From positions 124,001-188,000 of the forward strand of contig CBFHKO010000002.1 in NCBI GenBank assembly GCA_965656445.1: a DNA stretch of 64,000 bases, written 5' to 3'. Below are positions 36,899 to 45,557 of the stretch, in pieces. Numbering within the stretch: position 1 is the first letter of the stretch; every line of letters starts with the position of its first letter. This DNA comes from JAHEJA01 sp965656445. GTDB lineage: Bacteria > Pseudomonadota > Alphaproteobacteria > Rhodobacterales > Rhodobacteraceae. The notes beneath the pieces are model-generated. The model saw nothing but the letters and a program-made list of their open reading frames with translations, had not been told where the DNA came from and did no database searches. The translations under genes and the position numbers were made by a program.

Positions 36899-36925
36899 TT
36901 AGCACTCAGCTTGTGTGAGTGATAA
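36899..36925 (+). promoter_or_regulatory. CIRCE element (HrcA operator) of groESL
   Basis: TTAGCACTC, nine bases, GAGTGATAA: the conserved CIRCE inverted repeat with one departure from TTAGCACTC-N9-GAGTGCTAA. HrcA binding here represses groESL in the absence of heat stress. Confidence 0.92.
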
Positions 36926-36977
36926 CGCCCCCCGAGGAGGGGTGGCATTTGTAATTTTGAGCGAAGGAGCCTCAGAG

Positions 36978-37265
36978 ATGGCATTTAAACCGCTACATGA
37001 CCGCGTTCTTGTTCGTCGCACAGAAGGTGACGAAAAAACAGCTGGCGGATTGATCATTCCGGATAGCGCAAAAGAAAAACCAGCTGAAGGCACTGTTGTT
37101 GCTTGTGGCGAAGGCGCCCGCAAAGACAGCGGCGAGTTGATCGCAATGGCTGTTAGCGAAGGCGACCGCGTTTTGTTCGGCAAATGGTCCGGCACAGAAG
37201 TCACAGTCGATGGTGAAGAGCTATTGATCATGAAAGAAAGCGATATCCTAGGCATTTTGTCCTAA
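36978..37265 (+). CDS. groES: co-chaperonin GroES
   Basis: A 95-residue GroES cap protein that closes the GroEL cage. MAFKPLHDRVLVRRTEGDEKTAGGLIIPD at the start and the C-terminal GEELLIMKESDILGIL are canonical; the mobile loop is EGDEKTAGG. ATG 36978 follows GAAGGAGCCTCAGAG; upstream codons belong to the leader with the CIRCE element. groEL follows after 50 bases. Confidence 0.97.
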   Translation: MAFKPLHDRVLVRRTEGDEKTAGGLIIPDSAKEKPAEGTVVACGEGARKDSGELIAMAVSEGDRVLFGKWSGTEVTVDGEELLIMKESDILGILS

Positions 37266-37315
37266 TCCCTTTCTCTTTCACTGAAACGTAAATTATTTAG
37301 ACGAGGAAATGCACA

Positions 37316-38968
37316 ATGGCTGCTAAAGACGTCAAATTCGGCACAGACGCACGCAATCGCATGCTGAACGGTGTCAACATCCTAGCGGATGCTGTAAAAG
37401 TAACACTTGGCCCAAAAGGTCGTAACGTTGTTCTAGACAAATCTTTCGGCGCACCGCGCATCACGAAAGATGGTGTCTCTGTTGCGAAAGAAATCGAACT
37501 CGAAGACAAGTTCGAAAACATGGGCGCGCAGATGGTCAAAGAAGTGGCCTCACGCACAAACGACGAAGCGGGCGACGGTACAACAACTGCGACTGTTTTG
37601 GCTCAGGCTATCGTCAAAGAAGGCATGAAGTCTGTTGCCGCGGGCATGAACCCAATGGACCTTAAGCGCGGTATCGACCTTGCGACAGCAAACGTTGTTC
37701 AAGCGATCCGTGACATGGCACGCGAAGTTGCAGACAGCGACGAAGTTGCACAAGTCGGCACAATCTCAGCCAACGGCGAAGCAGAAATCGGTCGTCAGAT
37801 CGCAGATGCCATGCAAAAAGTTGGCAACGAAGGTGTTATCACTGTTGAAGAGAACAAAGGCCTAGAGACAGAAACAACTGTCGTTGAAGGCATGCAGTTC
37901 GACCGTGGTTACCTGTCACCATACTTCGTCACAAACCCAGACAAGATGACAGCAGAGCTCGAAGACTGCATGATCTTGTTGCACGAGAAAAAGTTGTCTT
38001 CTCTTCAAGCGATGGTTCCATTGCTAGAGCAAGTTATCCAATCTCAAAAGCCACTTTTGATCATCGCTGAAGATGTCGAAGGCGAAGCGCTTGCAACTTT
38101 GGTTGTGAACAAATTGCGCGGCGGCTTGAAAATCGCAGCTGTCAAAGCACCTGGCTTCGGCGATCGCCGTAAAGCAATGTTGCAAGACATCGCGATCCTA
38201 ACAGGCGGTCAAGTGATTTCCGAAGACCTCGGCATGAAGCTTGAGAGCGTCACAATGGACATGCTCGGCACTGCGAAGAAAATCCAAATCACAAAAGACG
38301 AAACAACAATCGTTGACGGTGCTGGTGACAAAGCAGAAATCGAAGCACGCGTTGCCCAAATTCGTGGCCAAATCGAGGAAACATCTTCCGATTACGACCG
38401 TGAAAAACTTCAAGAACGTGTTGCCAAATTGGCAGGCGGCGTTGCTGTTATCCGCGTAGGCGGCATGACAGAAGTCGAAGTTAAAGAGCGCAAAGATCGT
38501 GTTGACGATGCATTGAACGCGACACGTGCTGCGGTACAAGAAGGTATCGTTGTTGGTGGTGGTGTTGCTCTTGTTCAAGCTGGTAAAGGCCTAGAAGGTC
38601 TCACAGGCGCGAACGCGGACCAAAACGCGGGTATCGCAATCGTTCGCAAGGCGATTGAATCACCTCTTCGTCAGATTGCTGAAAACGCAGGTGTTGACGG
38701 TGCAGTTGTTGCCGGCAAAATCCGCGAAAGCGACGACACATCATTTGGCTTTAACGCTCAAACCGAAGAATATGGCGACCTATTCAAATTCGGCGTGATC
38801 GACCCAGCCAAAGTGACACGTACAGCTCTAGAAGACGCATCCTCTGTTGCAGGTCTTTTGATCACAACAGAAGCAATGGTTGCGGACAAACCATCCAAAG
38901 ACGGCGGCGCTGCAGGCGGCGGAATGCCAGACATGGGCGGAATGGGCGGCATGGGCGGCATGATGTAA
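37316..38968 (+). CDS. groEL: chaperonin GroEL
   Basis: A 550-residue Hsp60 chaperonin. It contains the ATP-site GDGTTTATVLAQ (about 86-97), the VEEGIVVGGG-type motif as VQEGIVVGGGVAL (about 408) and the GGM-rich tail (MPDMGGMGGMGGMM). Codon use is strongly biased, as for highly expressed genes. It is co-transcribed with groES, and a good intrinsic terminator follows. Only this copy lies in the window. Confidence 0.98.
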   Translation: MAAKDVKFGTDARNRMLNGVNILADAVKVTLGPKGRNVVLDKSFGAPRITKDGVSVAKEIELEDKFENMGAQMVKEVASRTNDEAGDGTTTATVLAQAIVKEGMKSVAAGMNPMDLKRGIDLATANVVQAIRDMAREVADSDEVAQVGTISANGEAEIGRQIADAMQKVGNEGVITVEENKGLETETTVVEGMQFDRGYLSPYFVTNPDKMTAELEDCMILLHEKKLSSLQAMVPLLEQVIQSQKPLLIIAEDVEGEALATLVVNKLRGGLKIAAVKAPGFGDRRKAMLQDIAILTGGQVISEDLGMKLESVTMDMLGTAKKIQITKDETTIVDGAGDKAEIEARVAQIRGQIEETSSDYDREKLQERVAKLAGGVAVIRVGGMTEVEVKERKDRVDDALNATRAAVQEGIVVGGGVALVQAGKGLEGLTGANADQNAGIAIVRKAIESPLRQIAENAGVDGAVVAGKIRESDDTSFGFNAQTEEYGDLFKFGVIDPAKVTRTALEDASSVAGLLITTEAMVADKPSKDGGAAGGGMPDMGGMGGMGGMM

Positions 38969-38989
38969 GCCTCGCTGCATAGCTTTAGG

Positions 38990-39018
38990 AAAGGGCTCGC
39001 TTTGGCGGGCCCTTTTTT
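38990..39018 (+). terminator. intrinsic terminator of groESL
   Basis: Stem AAAGGGCTCGC / GCGGGCCCTTT with one G-U pair and a four-base TTTG loop, running into a T-tract (39013-39018), 22 bases after the groEL stop. Confidence 0.88.
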
Positions 39019-39073
39019 GTTGGGCATAAGCCCTCTTTCGTTTTATGCTGTGACGCATATATTTGAGAGCATG

Positions 39074-39766
39074 ATGTTAAGATATTTTGTAGTATTGCTT
39101 TGCTTTATGCCCGTGGCTGGGCTCGCTGACTGTGTTGCTTTAGTCCACGGTTTAGGTCGGACGTCCCAATCGCTCTGGGTGATGTCGCTTGCCTTGCGAG
39201 AGCAGGGATTTACCACGGTTCGGATTGATTACCCCTCGACCAAGGCGGATATTCAGAGCCTGTCCAATGCGACGTTTCCCGTGGCCTTTAAGGAATGCTC
39301 TGGCACAACACATATTGTGACGCATTCCATGGGGGGCATCCTCGCACGTATTTGGCTCAAGGATAATAAGCCTGCAAATTTGGGCCGTGTCGTGATGCTG
39401 TCCCCACCCAATCAAGGTTCTGAAATCATTGACACCTTTGGGGACTTTTCGCTCTTTCAGGACATAAATGGTCCAGCCTCATTAGCGCTCGGCACTGACG
39501 GATATTTGAGCAAATTGCCCCCAGTTGATTTCCCTTTAGGGGTGATCGCGGGCACTCAATCCACCAATCCCTTATTTTCTGAAATTATTCCCGGACCCGA
39601 TGATGGTAAAGTCTCAGTTCAATCAACCAAGGTCCCAGGTATGCAGGACCACATCACATTGCCGGTGACCCATACATTCATGATGAATAACCCCCAAGTT
39701 GTTGAACAAGTGATCCATTTTATAAAACATGGATCATTTCACCATGATGCGGTAGAGACCAACTGA
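39074..39766 (+). CDS. secreted alpha/beta-hydrolase (lipase-like)
   Basis: A 230-residue alpha/beta hydrolase with a signal peptide ending near VAGLA-DC. It has the oxyanion segment VHGLGRTSQSLW and the nucleophile elbow THSMGGI (Ser near residue 87). It resembles small triacylglycerol lipase-like esterases whose substrate is unknown; export to the periplasm is expected. GAGAG precedes the two adjacent ATGs (39071, 39074). Followed closely by the phnM-like gene, but a functional link is not evident. Confidence 0.78.
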   Translation: MLRYFVVLLCFMPVAGLADCVALVHGLGRTSQSLWVMSLALREQGFTTVRIDYPSTKADIQSLSNATFPVAFKECSGTTHIVTHSMGGILARIWLKDNKPANLGRVVMLSPPNQGSEIIDTFGDFSLFQDINGPASLALGTDGYLSKLPPVDFPLGVIAGTQSTNPLFSEIIPGPDDGKVSVQSTKVPGMQDHITLPVTHTFMMNNPQVVEQVIHFIKHGSFHHDAVETN

Positions 39767-39778
39767 GGTAATCAATCG

Positions 39779-40924
39779 GTGGCAAACATGGCATTCATGT
39801 TACAAGGTGGCAAAGCGCTCTGGTCTGAGCAGCTCGATCAAAGGGACATTTGTGTCGCTGACACGATTTTGCAAGACAGCCCAACAGGGCCGGTTATTGA
39901 CGCCTCAGGCTATGTTATTTTACCGGGGATTGTCGATATCCATGGTGATGGGTTTGAACGTCACGTCGCGCCGCGTCGTGGGGCGGTCAAAGACCTCAGT
40001 CTTGGGCTTCGAAAAACCGAACATGAATTGGCGAGCAATGGGATTACCACAGCCGTTCTAGCGCAATTCTACAGTTGGGAAGGCGGCATGCGCGGACCCG
40101 ATTTCGCCTGTGACATGCTTGAAGCAATCGACGAGGTGGCGCCGACTTTGGCAACAGATATCCGTGTGCAGCTGAGGTTTGAATACCTGATGCAAGATCA
40201 CTGGGATCGCGTCTTGGGTTTGGTCACGAAACACAAGATACCCTACGTGGTTCTGAATGATCACGTCCCCCATTCCGCGCTCAGCCGAGGGAAAAAGCCA
40301 CCCCGACTGGTTGGGCAAGCTTTGAAATCTAGGCGAAACCCTGAGACGCATTTGGAGTTGCTCAAGGCACTGCATGAGGGAAAAGAGGACGTTCTGTCCG
40401 CGCTTCCGCGTTTGGTGCAAGCGTTGTTAGAACAAAAGGTCCTAATCGGCAGCCATGATGATGCGACGGCGGAGACCCGAGGGTTTTTTCATGCCCTTGG
40501 TGTGACGGTTTCGGAATTCCCTGAAACACGCGAGGCGGCGGATTGTGCGCATGAACTCGGCTCCGCAATTATAATGGGCGCGCCCAATATGCTGCGGGGG
40601 GGATCGCATACGGGAAACCTGAATGCCAAAGATATCTTGGGGCAGGGATTGGATGCGCTGGCGTCGGATTATCATTACCCAGCCCCACTTCAGTGTGCTT
40701 TGCGATTGTCTCACGACATTGGGTTAGCTCCGGCTTGGGCCTTGGTTTCCAAAAATCCCGCGCGCCTTCTTGGGCTAGAGGATCGCGGGATATTAGAGCT
40801 TGGGTGTCGCGCGGATATGGTGATCTTGCGAGAAGAGGATCACGCGTTAGAGGCAACTATTGCGAATGGTCGCTTTACCCATGTAACGGGTGATTTCGCC
40901 AGCCGCCTTTTGAGTGCGGCCTAA
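39779..40924 (+). CDS. PhnM-like amidohydrolase, stand-alone
   Basis: A 381-residue metal-dependent amidohydrolase resembling PhnM, the alpha-D-ribose 1-methylphosphonate 5-triphosphate diphosphatase of the C-P lyase pathway. Metal-site landmarks are PGIVDIHGDGFERHVAPRRG (about 52-71), NDHVPHS (about 160), GSHDDAT (about 222) and SDYHYPAPL (about 298). No other phn gene is nearby, so the substrate may differ. GTG 39779 has GAGGT nine bases upstream; ATG 39788 is the alternative. The stop overlaps that of convergent purK. Confidence 0.75.
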   Translation: MANMAFMLQGGKALWSEQLDQRDICVADTILQDSPTGPVIDASGYVILPGIVDIHGDGFERHVAPRRGAVKDLSLGLRKTEHELASNGITTAVLAQFYSWEGGMRGPDFACDMLEAIDEVAPTLATDIRVQLRFEYLMQDHWDRVLGLVTKHKIPYVVLNDHVPHSALSRGKKPPRLVGQALKSRRNPETHLELLKALHEGKEDVLSALPRLVQALLEQKVLIGSHDDATAETRGFFHALGVTVSEFPETREAADCAHELGSAIIMGAPNMLRGGSHTGNLNAKDILGQGLDALASDYHYPAPLQCALRLSHDIGLAPAWALVSKNPARLLGLEDRGILELGCRADMVILREEDHALEATIANGRFTHVTGDFASRLLSAA

Positions 40925-42006
40925 AGCGCGTGATCGGTTTTTGCGCTAATGCGGTTGAAATGGCCCATCTTGCGCCCTGCTTTGGTGTCTGCTTTGCCAT
41001 AAAGGTGAACCGCAACTGAGCCATCTTTGACCAAGTCAGGCACCCGATCCATATCATCCCCGATCAGGTTTTCCATGACGACATTCGCCATGCGGGACCC
41101 ATCACCAAGGCTCCACCCAACAATGGCGCGGATATGTTGTTCGAATTGATCAATCGCGCAGCCGTTTTGTGTCCAGTGACCAGAGTTGTGAACACGTGGC
41201 GCGATTTCATTAACGATGAGACCCGTTGGCGTCACAAAAAGCTCAACCCCCATCACCCCAACATACTCAAGAGCATTTAGGATTTTTCCCGCAATCAACA
41301 CGGCATCCATGCGCTGCGACACGTTTAGACGGGCAGGGAGTGTTGTGGTGTGTAGAATACCATTCAAATGGACATTTTCACCGGGATCGTAACAGGCCAC
41401 TTGGCCATCTTGGCTACGGGCGGCGATGACCGACACTTCGTGAGTAAAATTTATGAACCCTTCAAGAACAGAAGGCTGTCCGCCCATGTCGTTCAAGGCG
41501 CTATCGGCCTCCTCGGGTGAGGTGAGGCGCGCTTGACCTTTGCCGTCATATCCAAATCGACAGGTCTTGAGGATGCTCGGGGTTCCGATGGTTTGAACGG
41601 CATGGGCCATGTCCTCAGCCGAGGTGACGGCCGCAAAGGGGGCTGTTGCCAATCCCAGCGCGTTCAAGAATTCTTTTTCGATGATGCGATCCTGCGATAC
41701 GCGTAAGGCTTCGCGGTTCGGAAAAATGGGTCGAATGGATTCTAACGTGTCTAATGCCGAGGTCGGGATATTTTCAAATTCATAGGTGATCACGTCAACC
41801 GACTGCGCAAATTGGCGCAACGCCGCATCGTCCTCATATGAGGCAGTTGTCACATGATGCGCAACATCCGCCGCAGGAGGGTTCGCGCTCGGCTCAAATA
41901 TATGCGTTTTGAACCCAAGACGGCTTGCGGCAACAGAGAGCATACGACCAAGTTGACCGCCGCCTAAAATGCCAATTGTTGATCCAACAGGAAGGATATT
42001 AGTCAT
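40921..42006 (-). CDS. purK: N5-carboxyaminoimidazole ribonucleotide synthase
   Basis: A 361-residue ATP-grasp enzyme that carboxylates AIR with bicarbonate and ATP in purine synthesis. The start ILGGGQLGRMLSVAASRLG, the AFENIP-like YEFENIP (about 73), KTCRFGYDGKGQ (about 145) and the NEIAPRVHNSGHWTQ close (about 258) are diagnostic. Start 42006 overlaps the last eight bases of purE, giving a coupled purEK unit. Confidence 0.95.
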   Translation of the reverse strand: MTNILPVGSTIGILGGGQLGRMLSVAASRLGFKTHIFEPSANPPAADVAHHVTTASYEDDAALRQFAQSVDVITYEFENIPTSALDTLESIRPIFPNREALRVSQDRIIEKEFLNALGLATAPFAAVTSAEDMAHAVQTIGTPSILKTCRFGYDGKGQARLTSPEEADSALNDMGGQPSVLEGFINFTHEVSVIAARSQDGQVACYDPGENVHLNGILHTTTLPARLNVSQRMDAVLIAGKILNALEYVGVMGVELFVTPTGLIVNEIAPRVHNSGHWTQNGCAIDQFEQHIRAIVGWSLGDGSRMANVVMENLIGDDMDRVPDLVKDGSVAVHLYGKADTKAGRKMGHFNRISAKTDHAL

Positions 42007-42487
42007 CAGTAGGTTCATCCGCGATTGAAGCACTCAGATCAGCGCGCCATGTATCTAGTTTTTGGGCAAGCTCACCGTCATGAAGCGCAAGAATCCCCGC
42101 GGCCATAAGGCCTGCGTTTTTTGCACCCGCTGCACCGATTGCCATTGTGGCCACAGGAAATCCACGCGGCATTTGCAAGATTGAATAGAGACTATCAACA
42201 CCAGACAAAGCTTTGGTTTGAACAGGCACGCCAATAACCGGCACACGTGTTTTTGACGCCATCATTCCCGGCAAATGCGCAGCGCCGCCAGCCCCGGCAA
42301 TAATCACATGTAATCCACGAGACACAGCGGTCTTGCCATACTCCCAAAGACGGTCAGGGGTGCGATGTGCGGAGACGATTTTCTTTTCGTAAGAAATGCC
42401 GAGTTCATCCAAGATATCGGCGGCCTCTTTCATGGTGGGCCAATCGGATTGACTGCCCATGATAATGCCAACTTTAATGTCTGTCAT
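41999..42487 (-). CDS. purE: N5-carboxyaminoimidazole ribonucleotide mutase
   Basis: A 162-residue class I PurE converting N5-CAIR to CAIR. GIIMGSQSDWPTMKEA near the start, SAHRTPDRL (catalytic His, about 40) and AGAGGAAHLPGMMASKT (about 65-82) are canonical. purK follows with an eight-base overlap. Confidence 0.96.
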   Translation of the reverse strand: MTDIKVGIIMGSQSDWPTMKEAADILDELGISYEKKIVSAHRTPDRLWEYGKTAVSRGLHVIIAGAGGAAHLPGMMASKTRVPVIGVPVQTKALSGVDSLYSILQMPRGFPVATMAIGAAGAKNAGLMAAGILALHDGELAQKLDTWRADLSASIADEPTDD

Positions 42488-42533
42488 GTTCTGCCCCTGC
42501 TCTTAAAGCGCGCACTATAACGATTGAAACGAC

Positions 42534-42758
42534 TCAGGCAATAATGTCAGGCGTCAATCTGTCTTCAATCACCGCGATTTTATCTTTTAAAAGCAGTTTT
42601 TTCTTTTTGAACCGCTGAATAGTGAGCTGATCACCCGTTCCACGCTCGACCATGGCGGCAATGGCTTCGTCCAAATCACGGTGTTCGCGTTTCAAAGTCG
42701 CAAGTTCAATGCGCAGAACATCGTCCGTTTTCATCGAAATGTCAGTTGGTGCGTTCAT
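42534..42758 (-). CDS. DUF465/YdcH-type small coiled-coil protein
   Basis: A 74-residue acidic/basic helical protein of the DUF465 family, common in proteobacteria and of unknown function. The conserved part is LKREHRDLDEAI, then LTIQRFKKKKLLLKDKI. Start ATG 42758 fits the family length; an upstream in-frame start adds nine atypical residues. It is read towards purE and away from hsp20. Confidence 0.82.
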   Translation of the reverse strand: MNAPTDISMKTDDVLRIELATLKREHRDLDEAIAAMVERGTGDQLTIQRFKKKKLLLKDKIAVIEDRLTPDIIA

Positions 42759-42817
42759 TGAGTGCTCTCTGAGTCGTGAGAGCATAGTCTAGCGAATGGA
42801 AATTCCTGTGCAAACCC

Positions 42818-42845
42818 CTTGCGTCAGGCGAATTTCTCACCATAT
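42818..42845 (+). promoter_or_regulatory. RpoH-type promoter of hsp20
   Basis: CTTGCG (42818-42823), 14 bases, CACCATAT (42838-42845), close to the sigma-32 pattern CTTGAA-N13/14-CCCCATnT. It gives a leader of about 58 bases before hsp20. Confidence 0.65.
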
Positions 42846-42885
42846 TTACGTCATGGATCGCCAAATTGGGATCTTAACTTCGACT

Positions 42886-42903
42886 GTCGCTTTAGCAAAG
42901 GAC
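42886..42903 (+). promoter_or_regulatory. hairpin masking the hsp20 ribosome-binding site (RNA thermometer candidate)
   Basis: GTC-G-CTTT (42886-42893) pairs with AAAG-GAC (42897-42903), leaving one bulged G and a three-base loop. The right arm contains the AAAGGA ribosome-binding site, eight bases before the ATG. A short, imperfect stem over the Shine-Dalgarno sequence is what small-heat-shock RNA thermometers use. The upstream leader may form a second hairpin from two GATC segments. Confidence 0.45.
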
Positions 42904-42910
42904 GTGTCAT

Positions 42911-43324
42911 ATGACCAAATTAACACTGAGTTCCTATCCTCATATGCTAGGATTTGAGCAACTTGAACGGCTTTTGGAACGGACGGCAAAGTCCGGGAAC
43001 GAAGGCTACCCCCCTTTTAATATCGAACAAACATCGGATCGATCGTATCGCATCACTTTGGCTGTCGCTGGCTTTGCCGAAGAGGATTTGGCAATCACAG
43101 TTGAAGATCGACAATTGGTGATCCGTGGCCGCCAATCGGATGACGGGTCAGAGCGTATTTTCCTACATCGCGGCATAGCGGCGCGACAATTTCAACGATC
43201 CTTCGTTTTGGCCGACAACGTTGAAGTTGGCGAAGCGATCATGGAAAATGGATTGCTACATGTCGATCTGACACAGACGCTTCCTGAAACGGTGGTTCAA
43301 ACAATCAACATTCGAAAAGGGTAG
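42911..43324 (+). CDS. small heat-shock protein, Hsp20/IbpA type
   Basis: A 137-residue alpha-crystallin-domain chaperone that holds unfolding proteins. The N-terminal LSSYPHMLGFEQLERLL and PPFNIEQTSDRSYRITLAVAGF are typical of IbpA-like proteins. The crystallin core contains VEDRQLVIRGRQ and ENGLLHVDL. An RpoH-like promoter and an RBS-masking hairpin precede it. DUF1150 follows after five bases. Confidence 0.93.
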   Translation: MTKLTLSSYPHMLGFEQLERLLERTAKSGNEGYPPFNIEQTSDRSYRITLAVAGFAEEDLAITVEDRQLVIRGRQSDDGSERIFLHRGIAARQFQRSFVLADNVEVGEAIMENGLLHVDLTQTLPETVVQTINIRKG

Positions 43325-43329
43325 GGAAC

Positions 43330-43554
43330 ATGACAACACAAGGTGATACGATAAAATTGAATGATCGCACAGTATACGTGCGTGCGGTGTCTGCGCAAGA
43401 TTTGCCGCAGGATGTGAAAGCTCAGATTGGCGATACGCAAACCCTCTATGCGGTGCATTCGTCCGAAGGGGAACGCTTGGCCTTGGTCAAAGAGCGCGGA
43501 TTAGCTTTTATTTTGGCGCGCCAAAACGATTTGACCCCAGTTACGGTCCATTAA
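43330..43554 (+). CDS. DUF1150-family protein
   Basis: A 74-residue protein of DUF1150, a family of unknown function restricted mainly to alphaproteobacteria and commonly paired with hsp20, as here. It has no signal peptide or membrane segment. The centre reads TLYAVHSSEGERLALVKERGLAFILARQND. GGAACATG provides a Shine-Dalgarno close to the ATG. Co-expression with hsp20 suggests a role in heat or proteotoxic stress. Confidence 0.85.
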   Translation: MTTQGDTIKLNDRTVYVRAVSAQDLPQDVKAQIGDTQTLYAVHSSEGERLALVKERGLAFILARQNDLTPVTVH

Positions 43555-43558
43555 TTGC

Positions 43559-43585
43559 AAGCCTGCACCTGATGGCAGGCTTTTG
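43559..43585 (+). terminator. intrinsic terminator of hsp20-DUF1150
   Basis: Eight-base stem AAGCCTGC / GCAGGCTT with an eight-base loop followed by a short T-tract (TTTTGCTTT), directly after the DUF1150 stop. Confidence 0.85.
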
Positions 43586-43603
43586 CTTTGAAAGAGGGCT
43601 GAA

Positions 43604-44482
43604 ATGGCGACTTATCAAACAGATTGGGTGGATGCATTCACTGATCAACCCTTCGGTGGAAATGGCTGTGCTGTGGTGCATGACGCTGGGAATATCCCGC
43701 CTCAGACATGCATGAAATTTGTGCGAGAGACGTCGCTTGTCGAATGTACCTTTGTTGAACACTCCAACGTTGCGGATTTCAAAGTGCGTTATTTTCTAGC
43801 GCGCAGTGAAATTCCGTTTGCTGGACATCCCACAATCGCGACTGTCCTTTCGCTTTTGCATAGGGGTCGGATTGAGGCCTCGCATATAACCCTTGAAACG
43901 CAGGCGGGTCTGATCGGGATCGAAATTGACACGGCCTTTGATCGACCAAGGGTGATTATGACACAAGTTGCACCTAAATTCGGGGCGGAGATGGATCGCG
44001 GTTTGATGGCGAAGATTGGCTCAATTTCAGAGGACAGCATCATTGCCACGCCGCAAATCGTGTCAACGGGATTGCCCTTTACCATTGTGGTGCTCGACAG
44101 TTTGGACAGCCTGCGTTCCGTCCGTCTCAATCAACCTTTGCTAAAGAAGTACATGCAAGCAGGCGCCAAAATGAACCTGATGGAGCCGTTTTGGGCAACA
44201 CTCTCGGGGCATAGTGAGGTTGGGGATACGTTTTCACGGCTTTTGCTGGCGCAGCCTGGCCCTGTTGAGGATTCCTTTACGGGGTCTGCAACGGGGGCAT
44301 TAGGGGCTTATCTTTGGGCCAATAATTTGATTGAAGATCGTAATTTCATCGCAGAACAAGGCCACGATATGGAACGTCCCGGTCTGGCGCAGGTTCAGGT
44401 GCTGGGACCGCAAAACGGTATCACTGGCGTCAGGGTCGCCGGGAGTGGTCATGTTTTAATGAGTGGTGACTTATTCATATAG
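43604..44482 (+). CDS. PhzF-family isomerase/epimerase-fold protein
   Basis: A 292-residue PhzF superfamily protein. The N-terminal YQTDWVDAFTDQPFGGNGCAVV and the conserved Glu in SLVECTFVE (about 46, equivalent to the catalytic Glu) are present. So is the second-half GSATGALGAYLW motif (about 226). Family members isomerise small cyclic acids, but most are uncharacterised, and no phenazine genes are nearby. Start ATG 43604 follows GAGGGCTGAA. Confidence 0.85.
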   Translation: MATYQTDWVDAFTDQPFGGNGCAVVHDAGNIPPQTCMKFVRETSLVECTFVEHSNVADFKVRYFLARSEIPFAGHPTIATVLSLLHRGRIEASHITLETQAGLIGIEIDTAFDRPRVIMTQVAPKFGAEMDRGLMAKIGSISEDSIIATPQIVSTGLPFTIVVLDSLDSLRSVRLNQPLLKKYMQAGAKMNLMEPFWATLSGHSEVGDTFSRLLLAQPGPVEDSFTGSATGALGAYLWANNLIEDRNFIAEQGHDMERPGLAQVQVLGPQNGITGVRVAGSGHVLMSGDLFI

Positions 44483-44507
44483 CGGCGACAACGCGTGTGA
44501 CGCCGCT
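44481..44507. terminator. hairpin between convergent phzF-like gene and trxB
   Basis: Seven-base GC-rich stem AGCGGCG / CGCCGCT around a 13-base loop in the 32-base gap, able to serve both directions. There is no strong T-tract. Confidence 0.6.
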
Positions 44508-44514
44508 ATCGTGT

Positions 44515-45456
44515 TTATTCGTCTTCGGCCAAGAACCGTTCGGCATCAAGGGCAGCCATACAGCCCATTCCCGCACTGGTAATTGCTTGGCGATAGGTAT
44601 GATCTGTTAGATCACCCGCAGCAAAGACACCGGGAATTGAGGTGCGTGCACTTCCACCTTCGACTTTGACATAGCCGCCATTGTGAAGCTCAAGCTGATC
44701 GGAAACCAATTCGCTGGCTGGGGAATGCCCAATGGCTACAAAGACGCCTTTACACGGGATTTCTGTGATTTCGCCTGTTTTTGTGTGTTTCACTTTGATC
44801 CCTTCAACGCCAAGCGGCGCATCGGTGCCAACGACTTCTTCCAATTCATGGAACCAAAGCGGCTCAATTTTTGGATGTTTCATCAAACGATCTTGAAGGA
44901 TTTTTTCCGCGCGCAGGGTGTCGCGGCGGTGCACCAAGGTCACTTTTGACGCAAAGTTAGTCAAGAAGAGCGCCTCTTCAACGGCTGTGTTGCCGCCGCC
45001 GATGACGACAATTTCTTGGCCGCGATAAAAGAAGCCATCACAGGTTGCGCAAGCAGATACACCAAAGCCTTTGAATTTTTCTTCGCTCGGCAAGCCCAAC
45101 CATTTCGCACGCGCCCCTGTGCAAAGAATAACGGCATCGGCGGTATAAGTTGTCCCGCTATCGCCTGTCGCAGTGAATGGCCGCTTGGAAAGGTCGAGAT
45201 TGGTGATGATGTCGCCGATGATTTCGCAGCCCATAGCCTTGGCATGGCTTTCCATACGGATCATCAAATCAGGTCCTTGGACTTCAGTATCACCGGGCCA
45301 GTTCTCTACTTCGGTCGTGGTGGTTAATTGTCCGCCTGGTTCGATACCTTGAACAAGAATGGGCTCTAACATCGCGCGGCTTGCGTAAACGCCCGCAGTG
45401 TAACCAGCTGGGCCAGACCCAATGATGAGGACTTTCGTGTGTCGTGTTTCGGACAT
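44515..45456 (-). CDS. trxB: thioredoxin-disulfide reductase
   Basis: A 313-residue FAD/NADPH enzyme reducing thioredoxin. FAD motif LIIGSGPAGYTAGVYASRA (about 9-27), redox CATCDG (about 135-140), NADPH motif IGGGNTAVEEALFL and the closing GVFAAGDLTDHTYRQAITSAGMG are intact. Length is typical. AGGTGG lies upstream of the ATG. Divergent from an Lrp-type regulator, whose site between them could affect both. Confidence 0.96.
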   Translation of the reverse strand: MSETRHTKVLIIGSGPAGYTAGVYASRAMLEPILVQGIEPGGQLTTTTEVENWPGDTEVQGPDLMIRMESHAKAMGCEIIGDIITNLDLSKRPFTATGDSGTTYTADAVILCTGARAKWLGLPSEEKFKGFGVSACATCDGFFYRGQEIVVIGGGNTAVEEALFLTNFASKVTLVHRRDTLRAEKILQDRLMKHPKIEPLWFHELEEVVGTDAPLGVEGIKVKHTKTGEITEIPCKGVFVAIGHSPASELVSDQLELHNGGYVKVEGGSARTSIPGVFAAGDLTDHTYRQAITSAGMGCMAALDAERFLAEDE

Positions 45457-45557
45457 GTCGGATTACCACCTAAAAATTTGTTTTTTCTCATATAGCGAGA
45501 GGGCGTCCTTTGTGAAAGGGGAATGCTAAAAAACAGTCAAAAATATAGCCAATCAGG

